A DNA stretch of 64,000 bases from Methylophilus sp. 42 (lineage in GTDB: Bacteria > Pseudomonadota > Gammaproteobacteria > Burkholderiales > Methylophilaceae): contig NZ_KB913031.1 of assembly GCF_000384155.1 (NCBI RefSeq), forward strand, positions 806,001 to 870,000, given 5' to 3'. Under the pieces are notes generated by a model. The model was not told the DNA's origin, made no database searches, and worked only from the letters and a program-made list of their open reading frames with translations. The translations under genes and the position numbers were made by a program. Below, piece by piece: positions 36,550 to 44,275 of this stretch. Numbering within the stretch: position 1 is the stretch's first letter; the number at the start of each line of letters is the position of its first letter.

Positions 36550-37031
36550 TGAGGCGTGGAATAGTATGGGTGGCACTGGCTTGCACCTTGTTGGCATGCT
36601 GGTGGGTAGAGCAAGCCGAGCAGCCACTGGTTGCCGCTGTGAAACAAGCCCCTCAGCGTCGAGTGAGCTTGGCGCAGGCCTTGCCTTTGCCTCACACGGC
36701 CTCACCGCAAAGCGTCTCAGCGCCTGCCAGCATGATTGCAAGCGCCGATGATAGCGCGATTAACCTGTTTGCCGCGTTGGAAATGTCGGCAGTCGACACC
36801 GCGGTGCCTGTGGCGCCTGAGGCGGTGAATCCTTATACCTATGCTGGGCGGTTGCAGGAAGGCGGGCGCTGGACCGTGTTTTTAACCGATGGCCAGCAAC
36901 AATATGTAGTACATGCAGGCGACCATTTTGCCGATGGGTGGCAGGTGAGTCTGCTCGACCAACAAAAAATCGTGCTGCAACATGCGGCCGAGCGCTTTGA
37001 AATCAGGCTGGATAACGGGGTGGTATTTTGA
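36546..37031 (+). CDS. GspC/PilP-like periplasmic linker protein
   Basis: The 161-residue product has an N-terminal hydrophobic segment (about 5-25) and a C-terminal beta domain (about 95-161, with YTYAGRLQEGGRWTVFLTDG and VHAGDHFADGWQVSLLDQQK). This is the homology-region fold of GspC and PilP that contacts the secretin. It lies directly before the secretin gene with a 4-bp overlap. The family call is by layout. Confidence 0.68.
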   Translation: MMRRGIVWVALACTLLACWWVEQAEQPLVAAVKQAPQRRVSLAQALPLPHTASPQSVSAPASMIASADDSAINLFAALEMSAVDTAVPVAPEAVNPYTYAGRLQEGGRWTVFLTDGQQQYVVHAGDHFADGWQVSLLDQQKIVLQHAAERFEIRLDNGVVF

Positions 37032-38989
37032 ACAAGCAAGTGAATCAAACGTATAGTCATTGGGCCTGGTTGTTGGGCTGCCCGCTGTTATTAGCCAGTT
37101 GTAGCAACCTATTACCCGCACAACAAAACGGTGATGCCACGCTGGAGCAGGCCAGAATCTATGCGGCGCGTGGCCAAGATGACGAAGCGATTCAACTGTT
37201 GCAGCCCTTGGTGGACGCGCATCCGCGCCAACCGCAATATAAAAACTGGCTGACCCTGTTGCAGGAAAAGAAACTGCAAAAGCAATTGCAGCAAGCGGAT
37301 AGTTTATTGCTCACCCAACAATATGATGCGGCGAGTGAGGGTTACCAGCAAGTGTTACAGCTTGCACCCAACAACCGTGCTGCCAGTGACGGCATGCAAA
37401 AAGTACAACTGGCGCGTCAGCATTCGATACAACTGGAACAGGTGAAGGTAGCGATTGAGGCTGAGGATTTGGCTGGTGCCGAGTTTGGCTTGCGCAGTAT
37501 CCTGGCCGAGCAGCCAGCGCATTCCGCAGCGCGGCAGTTGTTCGAGCAGTTAGAGCAAAAGAAAAACGAACGGACCAGTGTGGTGCGACCCTTGCAGTCT
37601 TCGTTGAGGAAGAAAGTCACGCTGGAGCTTAAAAATGCGCCGATTAAAAATGCTTTCGAATATCTAGGCAAGGCCGGAGATTTGAATTTCTCGTTTGACC
37701 AGGAACTCAACGAAGGCATACGCGTGAATGTGTTGCTGCGTGATACGCCGATAGAGCAGGCGCTGGACGTGATTCTCACCAGCCATCAATTAGGCAAGAA
37801 AGTGCTCAACAGCAATACCTTGCTAATTTATCCGCAAGCACGCGCGGCGCAGTATGAAGAATTATTTGTGCGCAGTTTTTACCTGACGCATATGGACGCC
37901 AAACGTGCGCTCAATATGATGAAAACCGTGTTGCGTGCCAGCGATGTCTATATTGATGAAAAGCTCAATACGCTGGTGATGCGCGACACCATGGACCGCA
38001 TTAAAGTCGCCGAGAAGCTGATTGCCTCGCAGGACCTCAATGAACCCGAAGTCATGCTCGAAGTTGAGGTGATGGAAATCAACCGCCGTAACCTGGAAAA
38101 CCTCGGTATCCAGTATCCCAGCCAGATTGGTGTTGGCGTGCAGGGCAATGCCGCGGGCAGTACCAGTGGCACCCTGCCGCAGGCAGGCAAACTGACGCTG
38201 ACCGAGTTGCGCAATTTTAATGGCGGTCTCGGTGTGTTTTCGATCAATGATCCCGCCATTGTACTCAACCTGCTGCATCAGGATACCGATACCAATTTGC
38301 TGGCCAGCCCCAAAATCCGGGTCAAGAACCGTGACCGCGCCAAGATTCATGTCGGCGATAAAATCCCGGTGCTGACCAGCGTCGCCAGTGCGCAGGGTTT
38401 TGTCAGCCAGAATGTGAATTATATTGAGGTCGGTATCAAGCTCGATGTCGAGCCGGTGATCCAGATGCAAGACCAGGTCAGTATCAAAGTCGGCATGGAG
38501 GTGAGTAATATCACCGACCAGGTCACCACCAGTTCTGGGGTGCTGGCGTATACCATTGGTAGCCGCAATGCGAATACCACCTTGCAGTTGCGCAATAACG
38601 AAACGCAGATTCTGGCCGGATTATTCCGTGACGACGAGCAGAAGACGCGGCGCAAAGTGCCAGGCCTGGGCAATTTGCCGCTGATTGGCAAGTTTTTTAG
38701 CAGTAATAATGAAGACAAGCGTAAAAATGAAATTGTATTGCTGATTACACCGCGCATCATGCATAACCTGAGCCCGGCCAGTTCGGTCTATAGCCTGATT
38801 CCTTCCGGCATTGCCGCTACAGCAAATCCGGTGGGGGCTGGCGGCGCGCGCGCGGTGCAGGCGATGGAGCCGACGCCATCAGCGCCAGCGGTGACACCAC
38901 AATCGACGCAGAGCGGCAATGTGCGTAATGACAGCGGTTTTGCCAGCCAGATGATGAATAGCAGTGACACCGGCGCCGTACAGCCTTGA
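37028..38989 (+). CDS. gspD: type II secretin with N-terminal TPR-like region and lipobox
   Basis: The 653-residue product starts at TTG 37028 in the stop of the previous gene. It has a lipobox-type signal (LLLASC, Cys about 25), a TPR-like helical region (about 38-180), an STN-type domain (about 200-280), an N1 domain (VRSFYLTHMDAKRALNMM) and the secretin core (LEVEVMEINRRNLENLGIQY, KVPGLGNLPLIGKFF, EIVLLITPRIM). It forms the outer-membrane gate. An integral TPR plus lipid anchor may remove the need for a separate pilotin, and no pilotin gene is seen. Confidence 0.92.
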   Translation: MNKQVNQTYSHWAWLLGCPLLLASCSNLLPAQQNGDATLEQARIYAARGQDDEAIQLLQPLVDAHPRQPQYKNWLTLLQEKKLQKQLQQADSLLLTQQYDAASEGYQQVLQLAPNNRAASDGMQKVQLARQHSIQLEQVKVAIEAEDLAGAEFGLRSILAEQPAHSAARQLFEQLEQKKNERTSVVRPLQSSLRKKVTLELKNAPIKNAFEYLGKAGDLNFSFDQELNEGIRVNVLLRDTPIEQALDVILTSHQLGKKVLNSNTLLIYPQARAAQYEELFVRSFYLTHMDAKRALNMMKTVLRASDVYIDEKLNTLVMRDTMDRIKVAEKLIASQDLNEPEVMLEVEVMEINRRNLENLGIQYPSQIGVGVQGNAAGSTSGTLPQAGKLTLTELRNFNGGLGVFSINDPAIVLNLLHQDTDTNLLASPKIRVKNRDRAKIHVGDKIPVLTSVASAQGFVSQNVNYIEVGIKLDVEPVIQMQDQVSIKVGMEVSNITDQVTTSSGVLAYTIGSRNANTTLQLRNNETQILAGLFRDDEQKTRRKVPGLGNLPLIGKFFSSNNEDKRKNEIVLLITPRIMHNLSPASSVYSLIPSGIAATANPVGAGGARAVQAMEPTPSAPAVTPQSTQSGNVRNDSGFASQMMNSSDTGAVQP

Positions 38990-39002
38990 GGCCAGCCAAT
39001 TG

Positions 39003-39485
39003 ATGTTATCTCTTTCTTCTCGCAAGCATTATGGATTTACCCTGGTTGAGCTATTGGTAACGCTGGCTTTGCTGGCGTTACTGGTGACCTCGGCCAGTCC
39101 GGTGCTGCAGCTCAATAGCAAGCGCGAAAAAGAACGTGAACTCAAGCGCGCCTTGTGGCAAATCCGCGATGCGCTGGATGCCTACAAGGATGCCGTTGAC
39201 CAGGGCCTGATTAAAAAAACGGCCGATGGCAGTGGATATCCGGCCAATCTGGCCATCCTGGTGACCGGGGTAGAGAATGCGCAGGATCCCAAAAAGAAAA
39301 AACTGTTTTTTTTAAGGCGCATCCCGCGTGACCCGTTTGCGGCGGATACCGAACAAAGCAATGCGGGCACGTGGCGTATCCGTGCCTATGACGGTGGGCT
39401 CGATGACATGGCGCAGGATGTGTATGACGTCTCTTCGCGTTCGCCTGCCATGGGCATTAACCAGCAACCTTACAGTGAGTGGTAA
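39003..39485 (+). CDS. type II pseudopilin (second)
   Basis: The product is 160 residues from the ATG at 39003. The prepilin motif is YGFTLVELLVTLALLALLVT with Glu at +5. The body has WQIRDALDAYKDAVDQG and the GspG-like IPRDPFAADTE, so it is probably a GspG-type or minor pseudopilin. It follows the secretin by 13 bp and precedes another pseudopilin by 4 bp. Confidence 0.85.
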   Translation: MLSLSSRKHYGFTLVELLVTLALLALLVTSASPVLQLNSKREKERELKRALWQIRDALDAYKDAVDQGLIKKTADGSGYPANLAILVTGVENAQDPKKKKLFFLRRIPRDPFAADTEQSNAGTWRIRAYDGGLDDMAQDVYDVSSRSPAMGINQQPYSEW

Positions 39486-39489
39486 AGCC

Positions 39490-39861
39490 ATGAAACGTGG
39501 GTTTACCCTAATTGAAATGCTGGTGGTGCTGGCGATTCTGGCCATGTTGCTAACTATTGTGACGCCAAAATTCATGCATATGTTGCAGCGCTCGAAAGAG
39601 ACCAGTTTGCGTCATGACTTGCTCACCATGCGCGACGCGATTGATAAGTTTTACAGCGATAAAAACCGTTATCCGGAAACACTGGATGAATTGGTCGAGC
39701 GCCAATACCTGAAAGCCATCCCGCCTGATCCGATCACCGAACGTATGGATACCTGGGTGATTACCTTGCCGCCCAATATTGACGAGCAGGGTAGTGTCTT
39801 TGATGTGCATAGCGGTTCTGCGCTGGTGGCCGCAGATGGTACGCCCTATGCGCTGTGGTAA
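39490..39861 (+). CDS. type II pseudopilin (third)
   Basis: The product is 123 residues from the ATG at 39490. It has MKRGFTLIEMLVVLAILAML with Glu at +5, then a short GspG-like domain (LRHDLLTMRDAIDKFYSDKN, YLKAIPPDPIT). It is short and lacks the long C-terminal loop of the first GspG. It overlaps the next gene by 14 bp. Confidence 0.85.
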   Translation: MKRGFTLIEMLVVLAILAMLLTIVTPKFMHMLQRSKETSLRHDLLTMRDAIDKFYSDKNRYPETLDELVERQYLKAIPPDPITERMDTWVITLPPNIDEQGSVFDVHSGSALVAADGTPYALW

Positions 39862-40342
39862 GGCGTCCACCACCGGCTTTGTGCTGATTGGCATGTTTAT
39901 GCTGATTATGCTCAGTGGCCTGGTCATGGTGCAAGCCAGCATGCGCTGGCAAACTCAGGTGCTGCGTGAAAGAGAGCAGGAACTGATCAAGGTGGGCCTG
40001 GCCTATCGCGATGCCATCGGCCGTTATTACAACCAGACGCCAGGCGTAGTGAAAATCTTCCCACCGACTTTGGAGGCTCTGCAAGAAGATACACGCTTCC
40101 CGACTGCGCGCCGTCATCTGCGCAAAGCCTATCTTGACCCCATCACGCAACGCGAAGGCTGGGGTCTCGTCATGGCCCCCAGTGGCGGCATCATGGGGAT
40201 TTACAGCTTGTCTGATAAAGCGCCATTTAAAACCAAAGGCTATCGTGGTGAATTACAACATTTGAATGACAAGCGTTATTACGGTGAATGGTACTTCGTT
40301 TATTTGCCGCAAACCGTGGCGGTGAATACTGGTGGTGTGTAA
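39848..40342 (+). CDS. atypical type II minor pseudopilin without Glu5
   Basis: The product is 164 residues from the ATG at 39848. The prepilin-like segment is STTGFVLIGMFMLIMLSGLV: cleavage after Gly would give Phe at +1 but Gly at +5 instead of Glu. Loss of Glu5 is the hallmark of GspK, the pseudopilus tip protein, although this protein is half the size of a typical GspK. A helical part follows (EQELIKVGLAYRDAIGRYYN). It ends the run of type II genes. No prepilin peptidase is encoded here. Confidence 0.72.
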   Translation: MRCGKASTTGFVLIGMFMLIMLSGLVMVQASMRWQTQVLREREQELIKVGLAYRDAIGRYYNQTPGVVKIFPPTLEALQEDTRFPTARRHLRKAYLDPITQREGWGLVMAPSGGIMGIYSLSDKAPFKTKGYRGELQHLNDKRYYGEWYFVYLPQTVAVNTGGV

Positions 40343-40375
40343 AGCACGGTGTACATCGTTGCCCTGACTATCCTT

Positions 40376-40418
40376 AATGTAAAGTTGTGTTAATGACATC
40401 AGGCTTTTGCCTCGCCCA
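40376..40418 (+). promoter_or_regulatory. conserved 43-bp promoter-region motif, copy B (exbB)
   Basis: Same blocks and spacing as at 17958-18000 (AATGTAAAGTT, GTTAA, CATCAGG, TTTTGC, CGC). It lies about 140 nt before exbB, so it implies a long leader and a separate promoter for exbB-exbD-tonB. Confidence 0.7.
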
Positions 40419-40559
40419 GCGATTAAACATATGAAGGGATGTAAATGTGAGAAATTCCCGATATTGGCGGGGGTTTTTCCTGGTTTGCGTTTTTAATATT
40501 GTGAGCGCAACAAGCATCCAGATTATTTTCTCGTATGTATTTTGATAATGGAGCTCGCT

Positions 40560-41198
40560 GTGGATTTGGTGCCTGATATTGTTGATCTCGTGTTGTACTT
40601 ACTGGGCGTGCTGTCTGTGCTGGTGTGGTCCATCATCATCATTAAAAGCTGGGCCTGGTACAAGTCCCGTAGTGCATCGAACAATTTTCTATCCGAGTGG
40701 CAACAAGTAAAAACTATTTACGAATTGCCCAAGATTATTGCTAACAGTAATAGCAGCTTTGCGCGTTTGTGTGATGCGGGCATGCGTGCGATGAACGAGG
40801 TGATGGCGAACTCAGTGTTGCGCAGAAACGAGCGTCAGGAGGTTATTTTACTCTCGCTCAAACAACAGGCCTACCTGGAGCAAAAGCGCATGGATGGCGG
40901 TGTGGCGGTGCTGGCCAGCATAGGCTCTACCGCGCCGTTTATCGGCTTGTTTGGCACGGTGTGGGGCATTATGAATGCGTTGCGTACCATCACGGCGACC
41001 GGTTCTGCCGGGCTGGATGTGGTAGCCGGGCCGATCGGCGAGGCGCTGATTGCGACGGCGATTGGTATTGCGACAGCGGTGCCTGCGGTATTGGCGTACA
41101 ACTACTTTATGCGCAAGCAAAAAGTGCATAGAGCCGATATGGAGCAAGTCGCCAGCCGCTTTCAGTCTTTGCTGACGCAGTCAGGCGCGGAAGGGTAA
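40560..41198 (+). CDS. exbB: ExbB/MotA/TolQ-family proton-channel protein
   Basis: The product is about 212 residues. The GTG at 40560 has GGAG at 40550-40553; an ATG at 40548 is an alternative without a good site. Three transmembrane helices are visible (about 10-30, 115-140, 155-180), with the conserved IGSTAPFIGLFGTVWGIMNAL and GPIGEALIATAIGIATAVPAVL. With ExbD it converts the proton gradient into TonB motion. It is the first gene of an ExbB-ExbD-TonB operon set between two receptor modules. Confidence 0.95.
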   Translation: MDLVPDIVDLVLYLLGVLSVLVWSIIIIKSWAWYKSRSASNNFLSEWQQVKTIYELPKIIANSNSSFARLCDAGMRAMNEVMANSVLRRNERQEVILLSLKQQAYLEQKRMDGGVAVLASIGSTAPFIGLFGTVWGIMNALRTITATGSAGLDVVAGPIGEALIATAIGIATAVPAVLAYNYFMRKQKVHRADMEQVASRFQSLLTQSGAEG

Positions 41199-41202
41199 TA
41201 AC

Positions 41203-41616
41203 ATGGCGATTTTAGGGGACAGTGAAAACGAAGAACTGGTGAGTGAAATCAATGTGACGCCGCTGGTGGATGTGATGCTGGTATTGCTCACGGTATTTAT
41301 TGTCACCGCACCTTTGCTCATGAATGCGGTGAAGGTAAAGTTACCGCAGGCCAGTGCCGAGGTAGCCATCACGGTGCCCAAAACAGCACATATCAGTGTC
41401 ACCGATGCAGGTGATGTGTTTCTCGACCAACAGCGACTGGCGGTGGAGGTGTTGACGACAGAGTTGGGTGTGCTCAAAAAAAGCCATGATCCGGCGGTGG
41501 AGATTTATGCTGATGAACATGCGCAATATGGCGTGGTGGCCAAAGTATTGGCGGCCATTCAGCGTGCGGGTATCAGCAAGTTTAGCTTTGTGATGTCGCC
41601 AGAGGCCGGGAAATAG
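41203..41616 (+). CDS. exbD: ExbD/TolR-family protein
   Basis: The 137-residue product has the N-terminal EINVTPLVDVMLVLLTVFIV segment; the aspartate in this helix carries protons in the family. The periplasmic domain follows (about 50-135). It is 4 bp downstream of exbB and 2 bp upstream of tonB, so the three are surely cotranscribed. Confidence 0.95.
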   Translation: MAILGDSENEELVSEINVTPLVDVMLVLLTVFIVTAPLLMNAVKVKLPQASAEVAITVPKTAHISVTDAGDVFLDQQRLAVEVLTTELGVLKKSHDPAVEIYADEHAQYGVVAKVLAAIQRAGISKFSFVMSPEAGK

Positions 41617-41618
41617 GC

Positions 41619-42419
41619 ATGAGCAGCCTGATTTATCCAGAGCAGCCGAATTATTCGCAGTTATGGCGCGCAGTGATTGTATCGCTGGGCTTGCATGCGC
41701 TGGTGGTGGCGGTGTATCCCAGCTTAAGCCGGATTCAGTTGCCTGAGATGCCGGAAAAATTGGAAATTGAGTTTTTCTCAATCAAAGCTTTGCCACCGCG
41801 TGTGCAGCAAGTGACGGAAACGGCCACGCCGGTTGAGCCGCCCAAAGCGACGCCAACGCCAGTGGTGAAACCGCAAACGCCGGTAGAAACGCCTAAACAG
41901 ATATTGGCTGCCCCGAGCAATCATGAGGCCGATTATCGTGTGCCAGAGCAAGCGGCGCCGACGAAAGTGGAACCTGCAGCTGTGAGCCCAGCGCCTGCGG
42001 CACCCAGTGTGAGTGCAGAAAGCGCCCAGCATGCGGCGAATGACTCTGCTGCAAAAGATGCAAAACCCAGCGCGTCTGCGCCGAGCACGCAGGCTAACAC
42101 CGAGTCCGACGAGTTGAGCGCTAGTGACTCTGATGCCTGGGGCGATTATGGCGAACAATTACGCGCGCTGGTCAGTAAAAGCAAACAATATCCCGCCATC
42201 GCTATTCGCCGCCATCTAGAAGGTGAGGCCACGGTGGTCGCCCAGTTTGTGCGTGGCGAGTTGGTCAATGTGTCACTGGCGGATAGCAGCAAGCATGTGC
42301 CATTGGATGAAGAGGCTATGCGCATGGTGAAAAAAGCGATTGCACAGCTGGGCGTGAAAGATAGCCTGAAAAAAAAGACGTTCAGAATCACCATTCCGGT
42401 GGCATTTAAACTGGAGTAA
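41619..42419 (+). CDS. tonB: TonB-family energy transducer
   Basis: The 266-residue product has an N-terminal transmembrane helix (about 19-37, AVIVSLGLHALVVAVYPSL), a Pro/Ala/Thr-rich spacer (about 60-160) and a C-terminal TonB domain (about 180-266, YPAIAIRRHLEGEATVVAQF, then FRITIPVAFKLE). It links ExbBD to the receptors. Its placement suggests that it is dedicated to the two large receptors of this island. Confidence 0.93.
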   Translation: MSSLIYPEQPNYSQLWRAVIVSLGLHALVVAVYPSLSRIQLPEMPEKLEIEFFSIKALPPRVQQVTETATPVEPPKATPTPVVKPQTPVETPKQILAAPSNHEADYRVPEQAAPTKVEPAAVSPAPAAPSVSAESAQHAANDSAAKDAKPSASAPSTQANTESDELSASDSDAWGDYGEQLRALVSKSKQYPAIAIRRHLEGEATVVAQFVRGELVNVSLADSSKHVPLDEEAMRMVKKAIAQLGVKDSLKKKTFRITIPVAFKLE

Positions 42420-42500
42420 TCGTCATTGATTTCTTGTAGTCAGGTGTGATCAGAAAGTAAATCCCTCACTTTCCCAAAATGGTTGCACCTGTTCTCCTAA

Positions 42501-42548
42501 CCCCTGCAGTTTGCCAACTTTCCTCCGGCAAGCGCAGGGGATTTTTTT
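42501..42548 (+). terminator. terminator after tonB
   Basis: CCCCTGC at 42501-42507 pairs with GCAGGGG at 42534-42540; a nested TTGCC/GGCAA stem lies inside. ATTTTTTT follows. It separates tonB from the second sigma/FecR/receptor module. Confidence 0.85.
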
Positions 42549-42675
42549 GTGTATATCAACTGGTTGTTTTCAACCAGGCTGGTGGCTGAAAACTGCCAAT
42601 TTTTACGGTGAACTGGCTGCAAGACAAGTAAATGCGGGCTCAGTGGTGTGGCATACAATTTGCAAATGACAAGGC

Positions 42676-43194
42676 ATGGATAAAGCGATGGTTTGGTGTG
42701 GCATTAATCTGCAGTGGGCGTATACCGACCTGCTCGGCTACATCCGCTTTAAAGTCGCTTGCCCGCACATGGCCAAAGATATCCTGCATGATGCACTGAT
42801 CCGTTATACCGTCTCTGGTAGCGTCAATAAAGGCACAGAGCCGCATGCCTATATGCGCAGCATCGCCAAAAACCTGATTGTGGATAGTTATCACCACGCG
42901 CAGCGTTTCGTCTCCCTTGAGGCTGAAGTTGGGCTTAATCGTGAATGGCTGGATGCGCCAACCTTATCTGTCGAACAGCTCAGTGACATCAAACAGCGGC
43001 TGCAAATGATTCAGCAGATATTAGAGCAGTTACCGCCGCGTTGCCGTCAGGTATTCTGGATGTATCGCGTGGAAGGGCATACGCAAACCGAGATTGCTGC
43101 CGCGCTCGGCATTAGCAAAAACATGGTCGAGCGCCATGTCATGCGCGCGATTGTGGATTTGAGCAGTGCGCGTGAACTGATGATGCAAGCATGA
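42676..43194 (+). CDS. FecI-like ECF sigma factor 2
   Basis: The 172-residue product parallels the sigma at 16318: WCGINLQWAYTDLL, DILHDALIRYTV, RSIAKNLIVDSYHHAQRF, and region 4 LPPRCRQVFWMYRVEGHTQ with ALGISKNMVERHVMRAI. The ribosome-binding site before 42676 (AAGG) is very close to the ATG, so ATG 42688 is possible. It overlaps its FecR gene by 4 bp, a tighter coupling than in module 1. I see no convincing Fur box upstream. Confidence 0.92.
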   Translation: MDKAMVWCGINLQWAYTDLLGYIRFKVACPHMAKDILHDALIRYTVSGSVNKGTEPHAYMRSIAKNLIVDSYHHAQRFVSLEAEVGLNREWLDAPTLSVEQLSDIKQRLQMIQQILEQLPPRCRQVFWMYRVEGHTQTEIAAALGISKNMVERHVMRAIVDLSSARELMMQA

Positions 43195-44183
43195 TACATC
43201 GCAAGCACGAGGAGATGATCAGGCAAACCGCTGCACGCTGGTATATGCGTATGCGTGAAGCTGCGCCGGATGCGCCTGAGCGCACCATGTTTGAAGTGTG
43301 GTTGCTGTCAGATCGCAGGCACAGTGCCGCCTATCAAATGATCGAGTCCACCATGGACGACTTTAGTTCTACCGAGCGATTGCAAGCGCTTTCTAATGCA
43401 CTCTTGCAGACACAGTATTTCGAACAAAACACCCGCCGTAAAAAAGTTACCAAACTGGGCTCTGGCCTGGCCGTGATGTTGCTTTGCCTGGGGCTGGGCT
43501 TTTTAGGACGCAGCCAATACCAGCAATGGCAGGCATCACCTTTATCCAGCGAGGTGCAGACCACGGCTGTGGCGCAAATGGTCAAACGTACATTGGACGA
43601 TGGCTCGGTGGTGACTGCCAATGCCAACAGTGCGATGGAAATCGTGTTTTACCGTCATCAGCGCCTGGTCAAACTGACGCGTGGCGAAGCGATTTTTGAA
43701 GTCACCAAAGATCCGAAACGTCCATTTGTGGTTGAAACGCAGCAAGCCAAAGTCACGGTGCTTGGCACCCGATTTGCCGTTAACCAGCTTAGCAACAAAG
43801 TCCGCATCAGTGTCGACCACGGCCGCGTACAAGTCGCGCGCGCGGATGGCCGCGAACCTGCATTGATTCTACACAATGGCGAAGTGGCCGAGATTGAGCA
43901 AATGGCCTCGCCGCATAAGGTCAATCGCAATGCTGACGACAGTTTCAGTTTTAGCAGTGGCCGCATCGTGTTTGACCGTGCTGATATGTTCGAAGTCGCC
44001 GATACCTTGTCGCGCTACCGTAACCCTACCGTCAAAGCCGTCTTTTTCGGTAACCAAACGCCTAAGGTGAATGCTGTCCTTAAAGTCGCTGAGGTTGAAA
44101 GCTTTATCCAAACCCTGCCACAATCGGTGCCGGTAATGCTCAAACGCACAGATGATGCATTAGTGATCGAGCCAAACAGGTAA
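43191..44183 (+). CDS. FecR-type anti-sigma regulator 2
   Basis: The 330-residue product has the FecR N-terminal motif (RQTAARWYMRMREAAPDAPE, FEVWLLSDRRHSAAY), one transmembrane helix (about 87-103) and the periplasmic FecR domain (KRTLDDGSVVTANANSAMEI, EAIFEVTKDPKRPFVVET, VTVLGTRFAVNQLS). It should pair with sigma 2 and receptor 2. No terminator separates it from the receptor 92 bp downstream. Confidence 0.92.
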   Translation: MIHRKHEEMIRQTAARWYMRMREAAPDAPERTMFEVWLLSDRRHSAAYQMIESTMDDFSSTERLQALSNALLQTQYFEQNTRRKKVTKLGSGLAVMLLCLGLGFLGRSQYQQWQASPLSSEVQTTAVAQMVKRTLDDGSVVTANANSAMEIVFYRHQRLVKLTRGEAIFEVTKDPKRPFVVETQQAKVTVLGTRFAVNQLSNKVRISVDHGRVQVARADGREPALILHNGEVAEIEQMASPHKVNRNADDSFSFSSGRIVFDRADMFEVADTLSRYRNPTVKAVFFGNQTPKVNAVLKVAEVESFIQTLPQSVPVMLKRTDDALVIEPNR

Positions 44184-44231
44184 TTCTTTACATTTCTTTT
44201 TAGCTGCCGCATATCAGGCATTTCTCCCCTT

Positions 44232-44267
44232 CGTCGGTTACCCCTTTAACAAGACCTGTAACCGACG
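44232..44267 (+). promoter_or_regulatory. leader hairpin immediately upstream of receptor 2
   Basis: CGTCGGTTAC at 44232-44241 and GTAACCGACG at 44258-44267 form a perfect 10-bp stem with a 16-nt loop. It ends 8 nt before the ATG at 44276. The only Shine-Dalgarno-like bases (CGGAT) lie in or beside the right arm, so the hairpin could mask ribosome binding. Confidence 0.65.
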
Positions 44268-44275
44268 GATGCACC

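Noticed and set aside
42549-42675. Fur box upstream of the second ECF sigma gene
   Set aside because: The best candidate (CAATTTGCAAATGAC) is only a short AT palindrome and does not match the Fur consensus well.
44184-44275. Third copy of the 43-bp promoter motif upstream of receptor 2
   Set aside because: Only ATCAGGC is shared; the GTAAAGTT block and spacing are absent.
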